A DNA stretch of 64,000 nt from Lacticaseibacillus brantae DSM 23927 (GTDB lineage: Bacteria > Bacillota > Bacilli > Lactobacillales > Lactobacillaceae), in the NCBI RefSeq assembly GCF_001436115.1, contig NZ_AYZQ01000001.1, positions 496,001 to 560,000 on the forward strand. Reading direction: 5' to 3'. Under the pieces are notes generated by a model. That model worked only from the letters and a program-made list of their open reading frames with translations. It was not told the origin of the DNA and did not search any database. This document shows positions 36,897 through 47,556 of this stretch, in pieces (within the stretch, counting starts at the first letter, position 1; every line of letters starts with the position of its first letter). The position numbers and the translations under genes are program-made.

Positions 36897-37787
36897 CTAT
36901 TTCTTATAGACTGGTCGTTTACCAGCCAGTTCATCCCGAAATTGTAAGTAATTATCATACCGACTTTTCATAATCGTGCCCGCCTCAACACCAGCCTTAA
37001 CCGCACAGCCGGGTTCGGCCACGTGCTGGCAACTGCGGAACTTACATTGATTAGCAATCGCGGCAAAATCAATAAATCGATCTCTTAAGGTCTCCAAATC
37101 GACGTCGAGTAGGCCCAAAGAAGAGAACCCTGGGGTGTCAGCCACTAAGCCCCCGTCCACTTGGAAGAGCTCCGTGGTCCGCGTGGTATGTTTCCCCCGG
37201 TTCAAACTTTTACTAATTTCACCAGTAGCCAATGCTAAGCCTGGTGCCAAATGATTAATCAACGTCGACTTACCGGCCCCGGTTTGGCCGGTGAAAATCG
37301 TCAAGCGATCGGCGAAATTAGCCCGCACTTGATCCAAAACGGCTGCATCAAAGGCCGGTTGATGACTAAAAACGTCATAGCCCATCGCTCGGTAGCCTTC
37401 TAAAGCCTGATTGATATGGGCGAATTTCTGCGCGTCGATTAAATCTGTTTTGGTGAGATAGATTTCTGCATGAATCTGCTTTCCTTCCAAGTACACCAAA
37501 AAGCGATCTAATAGGTTCAGTGAAAAATCAGGTTCCGCGGCTGCAACCACCAGAATGGCTTGATCAATATTAGCCACCGGAGGCCGCACCAAGGCATTCT
37601 TTTGAGGCAATACTTTCAGCAAATAGCCTTCATCATCGTCATAACCGGGAATGAATTCGGCAAAATCTCCCACTAAGGGCGTAATTTTTTGTTGCCGCAA
37701 ATTGCCTCGGCCCCGCGTTCGATAAACGGTGCCATCATGTTCAATATCATAGTAGCCACTAATAAGTCGGATAATCCGACCCTGCAT
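36897..37787 (-). CDS. rsgA: Ribosome small subunit-dependent GTPase RsgA
   Basis: Circularly permuted GTPase in late 30S assembly. N-terminal OB fold (TRGRGNLRQQKITPLVGDFAEF), then G4 TKTDL, G1 FTGQTGAGKSTLIN, G3 DTPGF, and a C-terminal zinc motif with CKFRSCQHVAEPGCAV. ATG 37787 (MQGRIIRLISGYYDI) aligns with the family and gives 296 residues; an ATG at 37805, overlapping the pknB stop, would add six residues and cannot be excluded. Confidence 0.95.
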   Translation of the reverse strand: MQGRIIRLISGYYDIEHDGTVYRTRGRGNLRQQKITPLVGDFAEFIPGYDDDEGYLLKVLPQKNALVRPPVANIDQAILVVAAAEPDFSLNLLDRFLVYLEGKQIHAEIYLTKTDLIDAQKFAHINQALEGYRAMGYDVFSHQPAFDAAVLDQVRANFADRLTIFTGQTGAGKSTLINHLAPGLALATGEISKSLNRGKHTTRTTELFQVDGGLVADTPGFSSLGLLDVDLETLRDRFIDFAAIANQCKFRSCQHVAEPGCAVKAGVEAGTIMKSRYDNYLQFRDELAGKRPVYKK

Positions 37788-37797
37788 CGTTTCTTCT

Positions 37798-39744
37798 TTA
37801 GTCATCAGTCACATTGTCCTCTGCTGCGATTTCTTGGCCATCTCGCAAAATCTTATAACTTCCCGCTTGTCCGGGGTTCAAAATAAAGTGCAAGGTGACG
37901 GTCTCATCGCTTGTAATGGTCATTTGTTTATATGGTGACGACATAGAATGTTTGCTGTCAGACAAATAAATCACAACCTTATTCCCAACACTACCACTTG
38001 TTGATGCATCTGGGGCAGCATAAGGTATCGTCACTTCTTTATCAAATTCGCTGGTGCTACTACTTGAACTCGACGCACCGTCTTGCCCTTTGGACATCAC
38101 AACCGTTAACACGTCACCTTTGGTCATGCTGGCGCCGCTGCCTGGGTCTTGACTGATTACCGTGTCCTTAGGCACAGAATTTGAGAAGGCCTGACGTAAA
38201 TTCAACTGCAGCCCCATTTCTTCGGCATAACCTTCGACACTTTTCTGATTGTAGCCTGACAGATCTCGCAATTTAAATTGTCGTGGTCCGGTGGAGACGG
38301 TAAAGGTGATAGTCGTGGTTTTGGGATCAACAGCCCGACCAGCATCAATATCTTGGTCGAGGATTGTGCCTGCCGGCTTGGTACTGGTCTTGCCACTGCG
38401 TTTAACAGTGAAATTACGATCAGTCAAATCCTGCTTAACATCCGCGTATTCGAGCCCCGTGTAATCCTTTAAAGTATACATCCGAGGACCGCGACTCAGA
38501 ACAATGTCAACTTGGCTACCACTTTTGACACTTGTATTGCTGCTAGGATCACTGGAAATAATGTGGTTCTTGGCGACTGAATCTGAATATTTCTCAGTCG
38601 ATTGGCCCAGCTCCAACTTGCGGGCCTGCAAGACACCTTTGGCCTGACTCACGGTCAGACCTGTGATATCAGGAACGGGAATATCGCGATTCCCGCTGGC
38701 GTAGGCTGCGCCCAAACCAGTCAAGACCAGTAAGGCGACAATGATGGCTGTAATCCAAGGCCAACGGCGGCGCTTTTTCTTGTTTGGTGCCGGGGTAGGC
38801 TCAGTCGGTTGATCAGTCGCCGGTTCTTCAAGTAAGTCAGGCGCCACCTTAGGGAGAATTTTAGTCTCATCCAAATTGGCCGCTGGCCCCGGTTTAAATA
38901 CTGGTTCACTCGCCCGTCGAGCGCTGAGGGCTGTCGACAGGTCAGAGGCCATGGCATCAGCGCTTGAATATCGGTCAGCTGGATTCTTAGCCGTTGCCTT
39001 GAGGACCACATTTTCCAGGGCCTGGGGAATCCGCGGATCAAAAGCTCTGACGGACGGCATCGGAGTCTGAAAATGTTTCAACGCGATTGAGACGGCTGAG
39101 TCACCTTCAAATGGGACTGATCCCGTCAACATTTCATACAAGATGATGCCTAACGCGTAGATGTCACTTTGACGCGTCGGCATACTCCCACGTGCTTGCT
39201 CTGGTGAAAGGTAATGAACCGATCCTAACATTGAGTTTGTTTGCGTCATGGCATTATCCGCCAAAGCAATCGCAATCCCAAAGTCGGTAATCATCGCATT
39301 GCCATTAGCATCAACCAGCACATTTTGAGGTTTCAAATCCCGATGAATCAAGTGATGATCGTGCGCGAGTTGTACCGCCGACAGAATCTGAGTCATCATG
39401 TCGACCACTTGCTGATACGGAATTGGGAAATGCTCTACGATGTATTTCTTGAGGTCGGTTCCTTCAACGTATTCCATGACTAAATATTGCTGGCCGTGGC
39501 TTTCACCGACATCATAAATGCTGACAATATTGGGGTGATTGAGTTGAATGGTGGCCATGGCCTCGCGTTGAAAACGACGGACTGTGTCCGGATCATTTTG
39601 CAAATCCAACCGCAACACTTTGACCGCTACATCGCGATCTAAAATTAAATCATGGGCCAAATAGACATTGGCCATTCCCCCTTCACCAAGTGTCTTGATT
39701 AGGCGGTAACGGCCGTTGAGTGTAATTCCTGGCTCAATCATCAC
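37798..39744 (-). CDS. pknB: PASTA-domain Ser/Thr protein kinase
   Basis: Membrane Hanks-type kinase (PrkC/StkP family) that senses cell wall fragments. 648 residues: kinase domain about 14-270 with [11 protein letters not shown], Lys42, HRDLKPQN (Asp136) and DFG (Asp154); a Lys/Arg-rich stretch, one membrane helix about 329-350; three extracellular PASTA repeats about 354-560; a Ser-rich linker and a beta-rich C-terminal tail. Overlaps the phosphatase gene by 11 bases, so the pair is translationally coupled. Confidence 0.95.
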   Translation of the reverse strand: MMIEPGITLNGRYRLIKTLGEGGMANVYLAHDLILDRDVAVKVLRLDLQNDPDTVRRFQREAMATIQLNHPNIVSIYDVGESHGQQYLVMEYVEGTDLKKYIVEHFPIPYQQVVDMMTQILSAVQLAHDHHLIHRDLKPQNVLVDANGNAMITDFGIAIALADNAMTQTNSMLGSVHYLSPEQARGSMPTRQSDIYALGIILYEMLTGSVPFEGDSAVSIALKHFQTPMPSVRAFDPRIPQALENVVLKATAKNPADRYSSADAMASDLSTALSARRASEPVFKPGPAANLDETKILPKVAPDLLEEPATDQPTEPTPAPNKKKRRRWPWITAIIVALLVLTGLGAAYASGNRDIPVPDITGLTVSQAKGVLQARKLELGQSTEKYSDSVAKNHIISSDPSSNTSVKSGSQVDIVLSRGPRMYTLKDYTGLEYADVKQDLTDRNFTVKRSGKTSTKPAGTILDQDIDAGRAVDPKTTTITFTVSTGPRQFKLRDLSGYNQKSVEGYAEEMGLQLNLRQAFSNSVPKDTVISQDPGSGASMTKGDVLTVVMSKGQDGASSSSSSTSEFDKEVTIPYAAPDASTSGSVGNKVVIYLSDSKHSMSSPYKQMTITSDETVTLHFILNPGQAGSYKILRDGQEIAAEDNVTDD

Positions 39745-40480
39745 CTAACCTCCCTTCCTGATGAATGAGTAAAGCAGTAATATTATCTGTCCCGCCGGCA
39801 GCGTTAGCCATCAGAATGAGTTCTTGGGCTTTAGCGCCTAAAGACATGTCTTCGCGTAAAACACCCGCAATCTGAGGATCACTAACCATATTGGTTAAGC
39901 CATCTGAACACAACAGCAAATAATCGTCTGGTTCCATGTCGTAAATGGTCACATCGGCGTCAACATCATTGTTCACACCCAGCGAGCGGGTAATGACGTT
40001 TTTCTGAGGGAATCGCGCCGCTTCTTCTGGCGTCAATTCACCGCGTTTAACCAACTCATTCACCAAACTGTGATCTTCGGTGATTTGCATCAGGCGTTGC
40101 CCGCGATATAAATAGGCGCGCGAATCGCCAATATTAGCCACCAAAAACCGCGTGCCACTGATGATGGTCGCGACAATCGTCGTCCCCATCCCCAATAAAT
40201 CTCGGTATTGCTGAGCCTTTTCTAAGATGCGCTCATTTTCTTGCTGTAACTCAAAAATTAGCCATTTCACGATCGCTTCAATGTCTGTCGTGGTCGTCTT
40301 CTCAAAGTCAAACCCGACATGTGAGACGGCCATTTCACTCGCCACGTCACCGCCGCGATGGCCTCCCATCCCGTCAGCCACTAGGGCTAACTTAGCCCCG
40401 GCTTGGTTAGAAAACACGCCGACGTAATCTTGATTATTTAACCGTTTGCGCCCGACATCGGTCCGGTAAGCAAATTCCAT
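39734..40480 (-). CDS. PP2C-type protein phosphatase
   Basis: Stp/PrpC phosphatase that reverses PknB phosphorylation. The 248-residue product has the metal-binding motifs [36 protein letters not shown] and [11 protein letters not shown], ending with [15 protein letters not shown] one codon upstream is in frame; ATG 40480 is seven bases from AGGAGG. Follows rsmB by 11 bases. Confidence 0.95.
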   Translation of the reverse strand: MEFAYRTDVGRKRLNNQDYVGVFSNQAGAKLALVADGMGGHRGGDVASEMAVSHVGFDFEKTTTTDIEAIVKWLIFELQQENERILEKAQQYRDLLGMGTTIVATIISGTRFLVANIGDSRAYLYRGQRLMQITEDHSLVNELVKRGELTPEEAARFPQKNVITRSLGVNNDVDADVTIYDMEPDDYLLLCSDGLTNMVSDPQIAGVLREDMSLGAKAQELILMANAAGGTDNITALLIHQEGRLGDD

Positions 40481-40491
40481 CACTGGTCCTC

Positions 40492-41829
40492 CTAGTGCTT
40501 TTTACGCAAGGTCGCGATGAAGAAGCCATCGGTCCCATAATCGTCTGGAAAAATTTGTAAGGCGGGGGCACCATGCGTCTTGAGTGGCGAGTCTGTGTGG
40601 ACACTCACCTGTTCAAAATCAGGATGCTGCGCTAAAAATCCTGCCACCACATCTTGGTTCTCCTGGGTGACCATGGTACAGGTGCTATAAGTCAACAGGC
40701 CACCGACCTTGAGAGTTGGCGCCACACTATCTAAGATCGCCAATTGAATTGTCTGTAAATTCAGCGTGTCTTGGAATTGCTTCTCGTACTTAATTTCTGG
40801 TTTCCGTCGAATCAAGCCCAAGCCTGAACACGGGGCGTCAACGAGAATCTTATCAAAGCTCTCAGCCTCGAAGGTCTCAGCCACCTTACGGGCATCCAAA
40901 GCCTGGGCACTAATCCGATCAGCTAAGCCCAAACGCTGCGCATTTTGCATAATCAAATTAACTTTGTGGGGATGCAAGTCAAGGGCCGTGACATGACCGC
41001 CGGCTTCTGGTTCTAAGTATTGCGCCAAATGGGTCGTTTTCCCACCTGGAGCAGCACAAGCATCGAGCACTTGGTCACCTGGTTGTACTTGCAGACTCGG
41101 TGCAACTAGCATGGAACTTTCATCTTGCATGGTGTAGTCACCAGCCGCAAATTCGTCCGTCCCGGCCAGGTGGCCACCAGGGGCAATTAAACCGACAGGT
41201 GTCAGCACGCTATCAGCAATATCAGGAATTTGATCGACTAATTCATGCTGTAATGCCGGTCGAGTTGTTTTGGTTGTATTCACTCGAATTGACGCATGGG
41301 CAGGCTGATTAATCACATCGAGAATCTGTTCAGTCTTAGCCTGGCCGAGTTGGGCCACTAAAGTCTCAACCAACCATTCAGGTGTGCTACTTTCAATGCT
41401 CAACCGAGTCAATGGGGCTTCAATTTGATCAAAACTGGGAAGTCCTTGGCGTTCAATTGCCCGCAATACGCCAGTGACTAATTTGCCCACACCCACGTGC
41501 CCACGCTGCCTGGCAATCTCGGTTGTATCAAAGAAAATCGCCCGATTCGGGACTTTATCCAGGTAAACCATTTGAAACACTGCCGTCCGCAGTAACACTT
41601 TCACCCATGGCTGTAACTTCTTATCGCCAACAAAAGGTTGCAAAAAGAAATCGAGCGTCAATTGGCGCTGAATCACGCCATATACAATTGTCGTCAATAA
41701 ATTCCGATCGCGATCACTCAAATTATGCTCACGAATCGTTGCGTCCAAGGTTAGATTGGAATAACTGCCTTGATTGACAACTTTACTGAGAACAGTAACC
41801 GCCAGATTTCGAGGATTATCAGGCTTCAT
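40492..41829 (-). CDS. rsmB: 16S rRNA (cytosine967-C5)-methyltransferase
   Basis: The 445-residue product has an N-terminal NusB-like domain (NPRNLAVTVLSKV) and a C-terminal m5C methyltransferase: LDACAAPGGKTTHLAQYL (SAM site), VDAPCSGLGLIRRKPE (motif IV Cys) and TYSTCTM (motif VI catalytic Cys). Start overlaps the fmt stop by 11 bases, as usual in Firmicutes. Confidence 0.97.
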   Translation of the reverse strand: MKPDNPRNLAVTVLSKVVNQGSYSNLTLDATIREHNLSDRDRNLLTTIVYGVIQRQLTLDFFLQPFVGDKKLQPWVKVLLRTAVFQMVYLDKVPNRAIFFDTTEIARQRGHVGVGKLVTGVLRAIERQGLPSFDQIEAPLTRLSIESSTPEWLVETLVAQLGQAKTEQILDVINQPAHASIRVNTTKTTRPALQHELVDQIPDIADSVLTPVGLIAPGGHLAGTDEFAAGDYTMQDESSMLVAPSLQVQPGDQVLDACAAPGGKTTHLAQYLEPEAGGHVTALDLHPHKVNLIMQNAQRLGLADRISAQALDARKVAETFEAESFDKILVDAPCSGLGLIRRKPEIKYEKQFQDTLNLQTIQLAILDSVAPTLKVGGLLTYSTCTMVTQENQDVVAGFLAQHPDFEQVSVHTDSPLKTHGAPALQIFPDDYGTDGFFIATLRKKH

Positions 41830-42772
41830 CTGTAATCACCTGATCCCCAACTGCCAGCCCATGGCCGGCGCCGTTTAAGAAGGCAGCAATCGGTTGTTTC
41901 GCTTTGCCGGCGGGTTGGACTTCATCAATCGCCAACACGGTGCCTGCCCCGGCCGCCAGATACAAGTGCTTTTTGTCGACTAAGACGACTTGGCCAGGTT
42001 TGAGAGTAGTCGTTTCGCTTAACGGCGTCGTTTGCCAAAGTTTCAGCCGCTGACCATTAAACCAGACGTAGCCACCGACCGCTGGCCGGAGGGCGCGGAC
42101 CCACTGGTCAACCGCTTTAGCCACTAAGGTAAAGTCGAGTCGTTCTTGCTCTTTGGTGATATTCGGTGAAAAAGTGACCAAATCAGGATCTTGTGGCGTC
42201 TTAGTGGCTGTTCCACCCATAATCTTTGGCAAAGTCGCTAAGAGAAGATCCCGGCCAATCACACTGAGCTTATCAAAAACAGTTCCGGTGTCGTCAGTCG
42301 CAGTCAACGGCAAAGTCGCTTGCGCATACATGCCACCAGCATCCATCGCTTTAACCATTTCCATAATGGTCACACCCGTTTCAGCATCACCGTTAATGAT
42401 ACTGTATTGAATCGGAGCGCCACCACGATATTTCGGCAACAATGACCCATGAACATTCACTGGGGCAATCTTAGCCGCGTCCAAGAAACGTTGCGGCAAG
42501 AATTGCCCGTACGCTGCGGTAACAATGAAATCCGGATTCAAGGCAATTGCTTGATCCATTTCTTCACTGCCGCTGAGTTTTTCAGGTTGCAAGACCAAAA
42601 GATCATGCGCTAAAGCGGCCTCTTTCACGGGTGTCATTTCCAACACCTGTTTACGGCCAACTTTGCGATCGGGTTGGGTTAAGACGGCCAGAATATCATA
42701 GTGGGCTTCGATAAGTCCTTCCAAGATAGGAACACCAAACGCTGGTGTGCCTAGAAAAATTACTGATGTCAT
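41819..42772 (-). CDS. fmt: Methionyl-tRNA formyltransferase
   Basis: Formylates initiator Met-tRNA. The 317-residue product has SVIFLGTPAFGVPILEGLI, the folate-binding/catalytic NVHGSLLPKYRGGAPIQ, and the C-terminal OB-like domain. An in-frame TTG lies two codons before; ATG 42772 is eight bases from AGGAG. Lies between priA and rsmB. Confidence 0.97.
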   Translation of the reverse strand: MTSVIFLGTPAFGVPILEGLIEAHYDILAVLTQPDRKVGRKQVLEMTPVKEAALAHDLLVLQPEKLSGSEEMDQAIALNPDFIVTAAYGQFLPQRFLDAAKIAPVNVHGSLLPKYRGGAPIQYSIINGDAETGVTIMEMVKAMDAGGMYAQATLPLTATDDTGTVFDKLSVIGRDLLLATLPKIMGGTATKTPQDPDLVTFSPNITKEQERLDFTLVAKAVDQWVRALRPAVGGYVWFNGQRLKLWQTTPLSETTTLKPGQVVLVDKKHLYLAAGAGTVLAIDEVQPAGKAKQPIAAFLNGAGHGLAVGDQVITDEA

Positions 42773-42783
42773 TAGCAAGTCTC

Positions 42784-45186
42784 CTATATGAATGATTGAG
42801 GTTCCCGATCAAAACTAATTTGAAATCCTTGGCGGCTGCTGGTTTGAACTTGGTCACGCAGCGTGTTCAAAACTGTCACCAAATGATCGGGTTGTTTGTA
42901 TTTCAAAACGATTTGATAGTAGTACCGATTCTTCAATCGAGCGATTGAGCCCGGCGTGGGACCAAGCATGATGGTGTCATCCCCCAGGGCGCTTTTCAAC
43001 GACTTCGCCAAACTGAAGGCTGCTTTAGCCGCTTCATTCTCGTCTTCGTGACTAATGGTCGCTTTGACCGTGTAATAGTACGGTGGATAGTCACCTTGAT
43101 GCCGCAAAAACATTTCTTGTTGGTAGAACCCTTCGTAATCATGATGCTGAGCAAATTGAATGGCATAATGCTCCGGATTAAAGCTTTGGATAATCACTTC
43201 GCCTGGCTTATCTGCCCGCCCGGCGCGACCACTGACCTGAGTGAGCAACTGAAAGGTATGCTCACTGGCCCGAAAATCTGGTAATCCCAACGCGGTGTCT
43301 GCATTAATCACCCCAACTAGAGTCACATCCGGGAAGTCCAAGCCTTTGGCAATCATTTGCGTCCCTAAAAGAATATCGGCTTCATGCTGCCCAAATTGTT
43401 TCAGCAGCTTTGCATGAGCCCCTTTTTTCTTCGTTGTATCGACATCCATCCGCAGAATTCGAGCCTCAGGCAATAACGTCTTCAGCGTGGTTTCAACTTT
43501 TTGCGTCCCGGTGCCGTAGTAGCGAATTTGGCGGCTCCCACAATTGGGACAAGTGGTTGGAATAGCTTCTTCGTGCCCACAGTAATGACACTTGAGCCGA
43601 TGGGTATCCATGTGCAAAGTCAGTGAAATGTCACAGTTGGGGCACTTCTTGACGAAGCCACAATCACGACACATGACAAATGAGGAGAAGCCCCGGCGGT
43701 TCAATAGCAACACGCTCTGCTCGTGGCGGTCGAGCCGTGTTTGCAAAGCTTGCAGCAGCGCCGGGGAAAAATCGCCTTGAAGTTCGGCCCCAATTGCTCG
43801 CATGTCAACGATTGCCACTTTAGGCATGGGGCGCTGATTAATCCGATTCGGCAAGTTCAGTAATGTATAGACCCCTTTTTGGGCTCGAGCCCGCGATTCC
43901 AAAGCCGGGGTAGCACTCCCTAAGACCAGCGGAGCGTGGTGAAACCGCGAGCGCCAGGCTAAGACATCGCGAGCATGATAGCGAGGATTATCTTCTTGCT
44001 TATAACTGGTTTCATGTTCCTCGTCCATAATGATGACACCAATATTGTCTAACGGCGCAAAGGCAGCCGAGCGCGCCCCAACGACCACTTGGACCTCATG
44101 GCGCGCGATTCGCCGCCATTCATCGTATTTTTCACCGTCGGATAAGCCTGAATGTAAGACCGCTACCTGTGAGCCAAACCGGCCCTTGACTCGATTAACC
44201 ATTTGAGGGGTCAAGGCAATTTCTGGCACTAACATCAGGGCGGTTTTACCCGCTTGCAACGCAGCCGCCATTGTTTGCAGATAGACCTCGGTTTTACCTG
44301 AGCCAGTGACCCCTTCCAATAAGAAGGTTTCAGCGCGATTAGCTGAGACCGCCGCCACCACTTGATCAACCACCTGACTTTGGTCCGCAGTCAATGTCTT
44401 AGGCTGGGTCGCCGGAAATTGTTCTGGGTAAGGATTGCGATAAACCTCTTGTTCGGTTAACTTAAGCCACCCCTTCGCTTTGGCCTGGTTGAGTTGAGCA
44501 CGGGAGAATTCAGCCGCAACCTCTGTTGTCGTGGGGCGTTTCTGAGAGTTGGAGAAGGCCAACAAAGCATCGAGCAGGGCAATTTGTTTGGTGGCACCTT
44601 TGCGAACTGAAGCCAAGAATTCATCATGATTGGCTTCGGTCACCAGGGAGTCAATTACTATGACATGTTTCGCGTGCCCTTTCTTAGCGACCCGGTACAC
44701 TGTCTCAACCTCACCGGCCTGTTCGAGCGCCATGAGTTGTTTCAGTTGCACGATATCGGTGATGTCGGCAATATTTAATGCCGGTTGTTGACCAAACATT
44801 GCCTGAACTGCTTCAGAGTGAGCGACAGGAATGGCGAGCTTTTCCATATTGGCCTTCATCATGGCGGGCAACATTGTTTGAATACTGGTAATCCGGAAGG
44901 CAAAAGTTGAAGTGGCAAGCCAACTCGACAATGCCAACATTTCCGGCGTCAGGACCGGAGCAAGATCAATCACAGAGACAATTGGCTTCACCTCGCCCGC
45001 AAACTCGGGTTCTTCAGCTAAGTCTACGACCATGCCAGTCACTTCACGCTTGCCCTTACCAAAGTTCACGACAACTCGCATGCCCGGTTTAACGACAGCC
45101 GCTAGGTCGGCTGGAATCAAATAGTCATACGGCTGGTCGGTTTGCATGGTTGGCACATCCACAATCACTTTTGCAATGGCTGCCAA
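42784..45186 (-). CDS. priA: Primosomal protein N' (replication restart helicase)
   Basis: Reloads the replisome at collapsed forks. 800 residues: N-terminal DNA-binding region (VIVDVPTMQTDQPYDYLIP), Walker A VTGSGKTEVYL, DEEH box (IIMDEEHETSYKQ), a zinc-binding insertion with four CxxC pairs (CRDCGF, CPNC, CHYCG, CPNCGS), and helicase motifs V-VI (GTQMIAKGLDFPDV, QVSGRAGRA). Start is TTG 45186, seven bases from AGGAG; no ATG precedes the conserved N-terminus. Confidence 0.97.
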   Translation of the reverse strand: MAAIAKVIVDVPTMQTDQPYDYLIPADLAAVVKPGMRVVVNFGKGKREVTGMVVDLAEEPEFAGEVKPIVSVIDLAPVLTPEMLALSSWLATSTFAFRITSIQTMLPAMMKANMEKLAIPVAHSEAVQAMFGQQPALNIADITDIVQLKQLMALEQAGEVETVYRVAKKGHAKHVIVIDSLVTEANHDEFLASVRKGATKQIALLDALLAFSNSQKRPTTTEVAAEFSRAQLNQAKAKGWLKLTEQEVYRNPYPEQFPATQPKTLTADQSQVVDQVVAAVSANRAETFLLEGVTGSGKTEVYLQTMAAALQAGKTALMLVPEIALTPQMVNRVKGRFGSQVAVLHSGLSDGEKYDEWRRIARHEVQVVVGARSAAFAPLDNIGVIIMDEEHETSYKQEDNPRYHARDVLAWRSRFHHAPLVLGSATPALESRARAQKGVYTLLNLPNRINQRPMPKVAIVDMRAIGAELQGDFSPALLQALQTRLDRHEQSVLLLNRRGFSSFVMCRDCGFVKKCPNCDISLTLHMDTHRLKCHYCGHEEAIPTTCPNCGSRQIRYYGTGTQKVETTLKTLLPEARILRMDVDTTKKKGAHAKLLKQFGQHEADILLGTQMIAKGLDFPDVTLVGVINADTALGLPDFRASEHTFQLLTQVSGRAGRADKPGEVIIQSFNPEHYAIQFAQHHDYEGFYQQEMFLRHQGDYPPYYYTVKATISHEDENEAAKAAFSLAKSLKSALGDDTIMLGPTPGSIARLKNRYYYQIVLKYKQPDHLVTVLNTLRDQVQTSSRQGFQISFDREPQSFI

Positions 45187-45201
45187 ATGCCCACTCCTCT
45201 C

Positions 45202-46383
45202 TTAGTTATCTTGTAAGATGATCTCCAAAATCTGTTTTGCAATCGTCAATTTATCGTTTTTCGGTAACGGCAGAGGCGGCTGCTCAGGTCGAAGTAACGT
45301 GACCTGATTGACATCGACATTAAAGCCTGAATCTGGTACCCCAACCTGATTCGCCACAATCATGTCCGCACCTTTTTCGGCTAATTTCACACTGGCGTTG
45401 TGAATTAAATCGGTTGTTTCAGCCGCAAAACCAATCACTTTTTGGCCAGGGCGTTTCTGATGACCTAAGGCAGACAGAATATCGGGATTCTTGACTAAAT
45501 CCAAATGAAACTCATCATTGTCAGCGGTTTTCTTAATTTTATTGGTGGCAGTCGTCACGGGGCGGAAATCTGCCACAGCGGCAGCCATCACCACGATGTC
45601 AGCAGGCTGCGCTAACATGGCTTGCGCCAATTCCTGTGCCGATTCGACTGAAACAACTTGCACATTTGGCAAAACTGGCACGGCTTTAGTGGTGACCAAA
45701 GTCACTTCAGCGCCAGCGGCAGCAGCAACATTGGCTACAGCTGCGCCCATCTTACCGGACGAATCATTGGTGAGATAACGCACTGGATCGAGCCGTTCGC
45801 GCGTGCCACCGGCGGAAACAAGCACTCGTTTGCCTGTCAGGCCAGTCAGGTCAGCCTGCGCATTGACCCACAGCTGAATAATCTCAGGTTCAGGCATCCG
45901 TCCAGGGGCTGCATAGCCTTCTGCCAAAAAGCCAGTCGCTGGAGACAAAACCTGGACCCCTTGGTCAATCAAATGGGCAAGATTTGCCTGCGTCTGCGGG
46001 TTGGCCCACATATGATCATTCATCGCTGGCACAATCATCTTAGGCGCAGTCGTAGCCAACAAAGTGGTTGTCACCACATTGTCCGCCAGACCCATGGCTA
46101 ACTTGGCAATCGTGTTGGCCGAGGCGGGGACCACAATCGCGATATCCGTCCAGCGGGCCAATTCAACATGAGCGACGTGTTCAGGATGTTCAAAGCTGTT
46201 GGCGTCAGTTAAGACAGTTGCTTTCGTCAAAATCGCCAAGGTGTCTGCCGTAACGAATTGTTCGGCCGCGGCTGTCATGGCCACTCGCACCGTGTCGCCC
46301 TGCTTAATAAATAATCGCGCCAGCAGTGGCACCTTATAGGCAGCTATGCCACCCGTCACAAATAAAGTGATATGTCGTCCCAT
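45202..46383 (-). CDS. coaBC: Bifunctional phosphopantothenoylcysteine decarboxylase/synthetase
   Basis: Two consecutive steps of coenzyme A synthesis. 393 residues: N-terminal flavoprotein CoaC half with HITLFVTGGIAAYK, PASANTIAKLAMGLADN and APAMNDHMW; C-terminal CoaB half with VSAGGTRERLDPVRYLTNDS and KKTADNDEFHLDLVKNPDIL. The frame is open to ATG 46416, but AAAGGA lies inside that extension; ATG 46383 is chosen. A TATAAT -10 lies at 46415-46420. Confidence 0.95.
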   Translation of the reverse strand: MGRHITLFVTGGIAAYKVPLLARLFIKQGDTVRVAMTAAAEQFVTADTLAILTKATVLTDANSFEHPEHVAHVELARWTDIAIVVPASANTIAKLAMGLADNVVTTTLLATTAPKMIVPAMNDHMWANPQTQANLAHLIDQGVQVLSPATGFLAEGYAAPGRMPEPEIIQLWVNAQADLTGLTGKRVLVSAGGTRERLDPVRYLTNDSSGKMGAAVANVAAAAGAEVTLVTTKAVPVLPNVQVVSVESAQELAQAMLAQPADIVVMAAAVADFRPVTTATNKIKKTADNDEFHLDLVKNPDILSALGHQKRPGQKVIGFAAETTDLIHNASVKLAEKGADMIVANQVGVPDSGFNVDVNQVTLLRPEQPPLPLPKNDKLTIAKQILEIILQDN

Positions 46384-46414
46384 CTCATCGCGTCCTTTAC
46401 CGTTTATGTTGACC

Positions 46415-46420
46415 ATTATA
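46415..46420 (-). promoter_or_regulatory. Putative -10 of coaBC
   Basis: Minus strand TATAAT 32 bases before the start, immediately after the rpoZ terminator; -35 region poor (ATTAAT at 17 bases). Confidence 0.45.
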
Positions 46421-46424
46421 ACAG

Positions 46425-46471
46425 AAAAACAACGGGCATTAATGATGGATAGCCACCACTAATGCCCGTTG
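46425..46471 (-). terminator. Terminator of gmk-rpoZ
   Basis: Minus strand AACGGGCATTA...TAATGCCCGTT, 11-bp stem then GTTTTT. Confidence 0.88.
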
Positions 46472-46479
46472 CGTATAAT

Positions 46480-46722
46480 TTAATCTTGATGATCAAGTTT
46501 CTCGGCGTCACGTTCAAGCATCTTCGACGTTGGGTCGATGATAACATCGCCCTCAGCAATTTCTTCCAATGCCTGACCGACAGTCTTAGGTGACTTGTAA
46601 TCACCTAACATTTTAATCGCGCCAGATTCGATTTCATGAGCCCGCTTCGCTGCCAGAACAGCCAAGGAATAACGGGAAGGAACGTTGTCTAACAACTTAT
46701 CAATAGAAGGATATGTAATCAT
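46480..46722 (-). CDS. rpoZ: DNA-directed RNA polymerase subunit omega
   Basis: An 80-residue RNA polymerase assembly subunit: [33 protein letters not shown] and [15 protein letters not shown] are conserved omega segments. GGAG ten bases before ATG 46722. Directly downstream of gmk, the normal Firmicutes order. Confidence 0.96.
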   Translation of the reverse strand: MITYPSIDKLLDNVPSRYSLAVLAAKRAHEIESGAIKMLGDYKSPKTVGQALEEIAEGDVIIDPTSKMLERDAEKLDHQD

Positions 46723-46745
46723 GGATAATGGTCTCCTTTATGGTC

Positions 46746-47369
46746 TTAAACCTGGTCGGCGTGCTTCAGCATGCCTTTATAGCGATCAATCACGCGCGGA
46801 ACGCGTAAATGTTCGCTTTCGATAATCTTTTCAATCCGATCAACTGCTAAACTTACTTTATCATTTACGACAGCATAATCATAGTTTTCCATCATGGCAA
46901 TCTCTTCACTGGCCGTCTTAATCCGCTTATCAATCGTCGCCGCATCATCAGTGCCACGATTAGTCAGGCGTTGCTTGAGTTCAGCCAAATCAGGAGGGGT
47001 TAAGAAAATGAACACCCCATCAGGACACTTCTCACGAACTTGCATCGCACCCTTGACTTCGATTTCAAGCAGCACATCGCGGCCTTCATCCAGAGTTTGA
47101 TTCACGTATTTGAGCGGCGTGCCGTAATAATTGTCAACATACTTCGCGTACTCCAGCATGCCACCGTTAGCAATTTCCGACTCAAATTCAGTCTTGGTCC
47201 GGAAGTAATAGTCCTGCCCATCGACTTCGCCAGGCCGCATTTGCCGCGTTGTCATTGAGACTGAGTATTGAAAATCACGAAAATCATCGGCCAACATCGC
47301 TTGGCGCACAGTTCCTTTACCGACCCCGCTGGGACCTGATAAGACAATTAGCATTCCCCGTTCGGGCAT
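46746..47369 (-). CDS. gmk: Guanylate kinase
   Basis: GMP + ATP to GDP + ADP. The 207-residue product has the P-loop [34 protein letters not shown] and [21 protein letters not shown] 47369 follows GAGGTAAG. Some residues beyond the usual core form the C-terminus. Starts the gmk-rpoZ unit; remA (ylzA), often found upstream, is absent here. Confidence 0.97.
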   Translation of the reverse strand: MPERGMLIVLSGPSGVGKGTVRQAMLADDFRDFQYSVSMTTRQMRPGEVDGQDYYFRTKTEFESEIANGGMLEYAKYVDNYYGTPLKYVNQTLDEGRDVLLEIEVKGAMQVREKCPDGVFIFLTPPDLAELKQRLTNRGTDDAATIDKRIKTASEEIAMMENYDYAVVNDKVSLAVDRIEKIIESEHLRVPRVIDRYKGMLKHADQV

Positions 47370-47402
47370 GTTCTTACCTCTTTCGTTTTTGGTTTAATGA
47401 CC

Positions 47403-47431
47403 ATTTTGCACTTTTTTAAGCCTAATTTCAA
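47403..47431 (-). promoter_or_regulatory. Promoter of gmk-rpoZ
   Basis: Minus strand TTGAAA (47426-47431), 17-base spacer, CAAAAT (47403-47408). Confidence 0.6.
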
Positions 47432-47492
47432 GCCTTTCCTGAGCTTAACGCCTTGATTCGGCCAGGGCCCATTTTTTTGCTGCAAATAGTGC

Positions 47493-47521
47493 TTGCTTTT
47501 GGGAACGTCTGTTCGTATAAT
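47493..47521 (+). promoter_or_regulatory. SOS promoter: LexA box between -35 and -10
   Basis: TTGCTT (47493-47498), 17-base spacer, TATAAT (47516-47521). The spacer contains GAACGTCTGTTC (47503-47514), which fits the Gram-positive LexA core GAAC-N4-GTTC exactly, with a further G matching the 3' flank of CGAAC-N4-GTTCG. LexA bound here would block RNA polymerase. Confidence 0.8.
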
Positions 47522-47556
47522 GAAGATACAAACAAACGTTCGGAGGCAAATTAATT

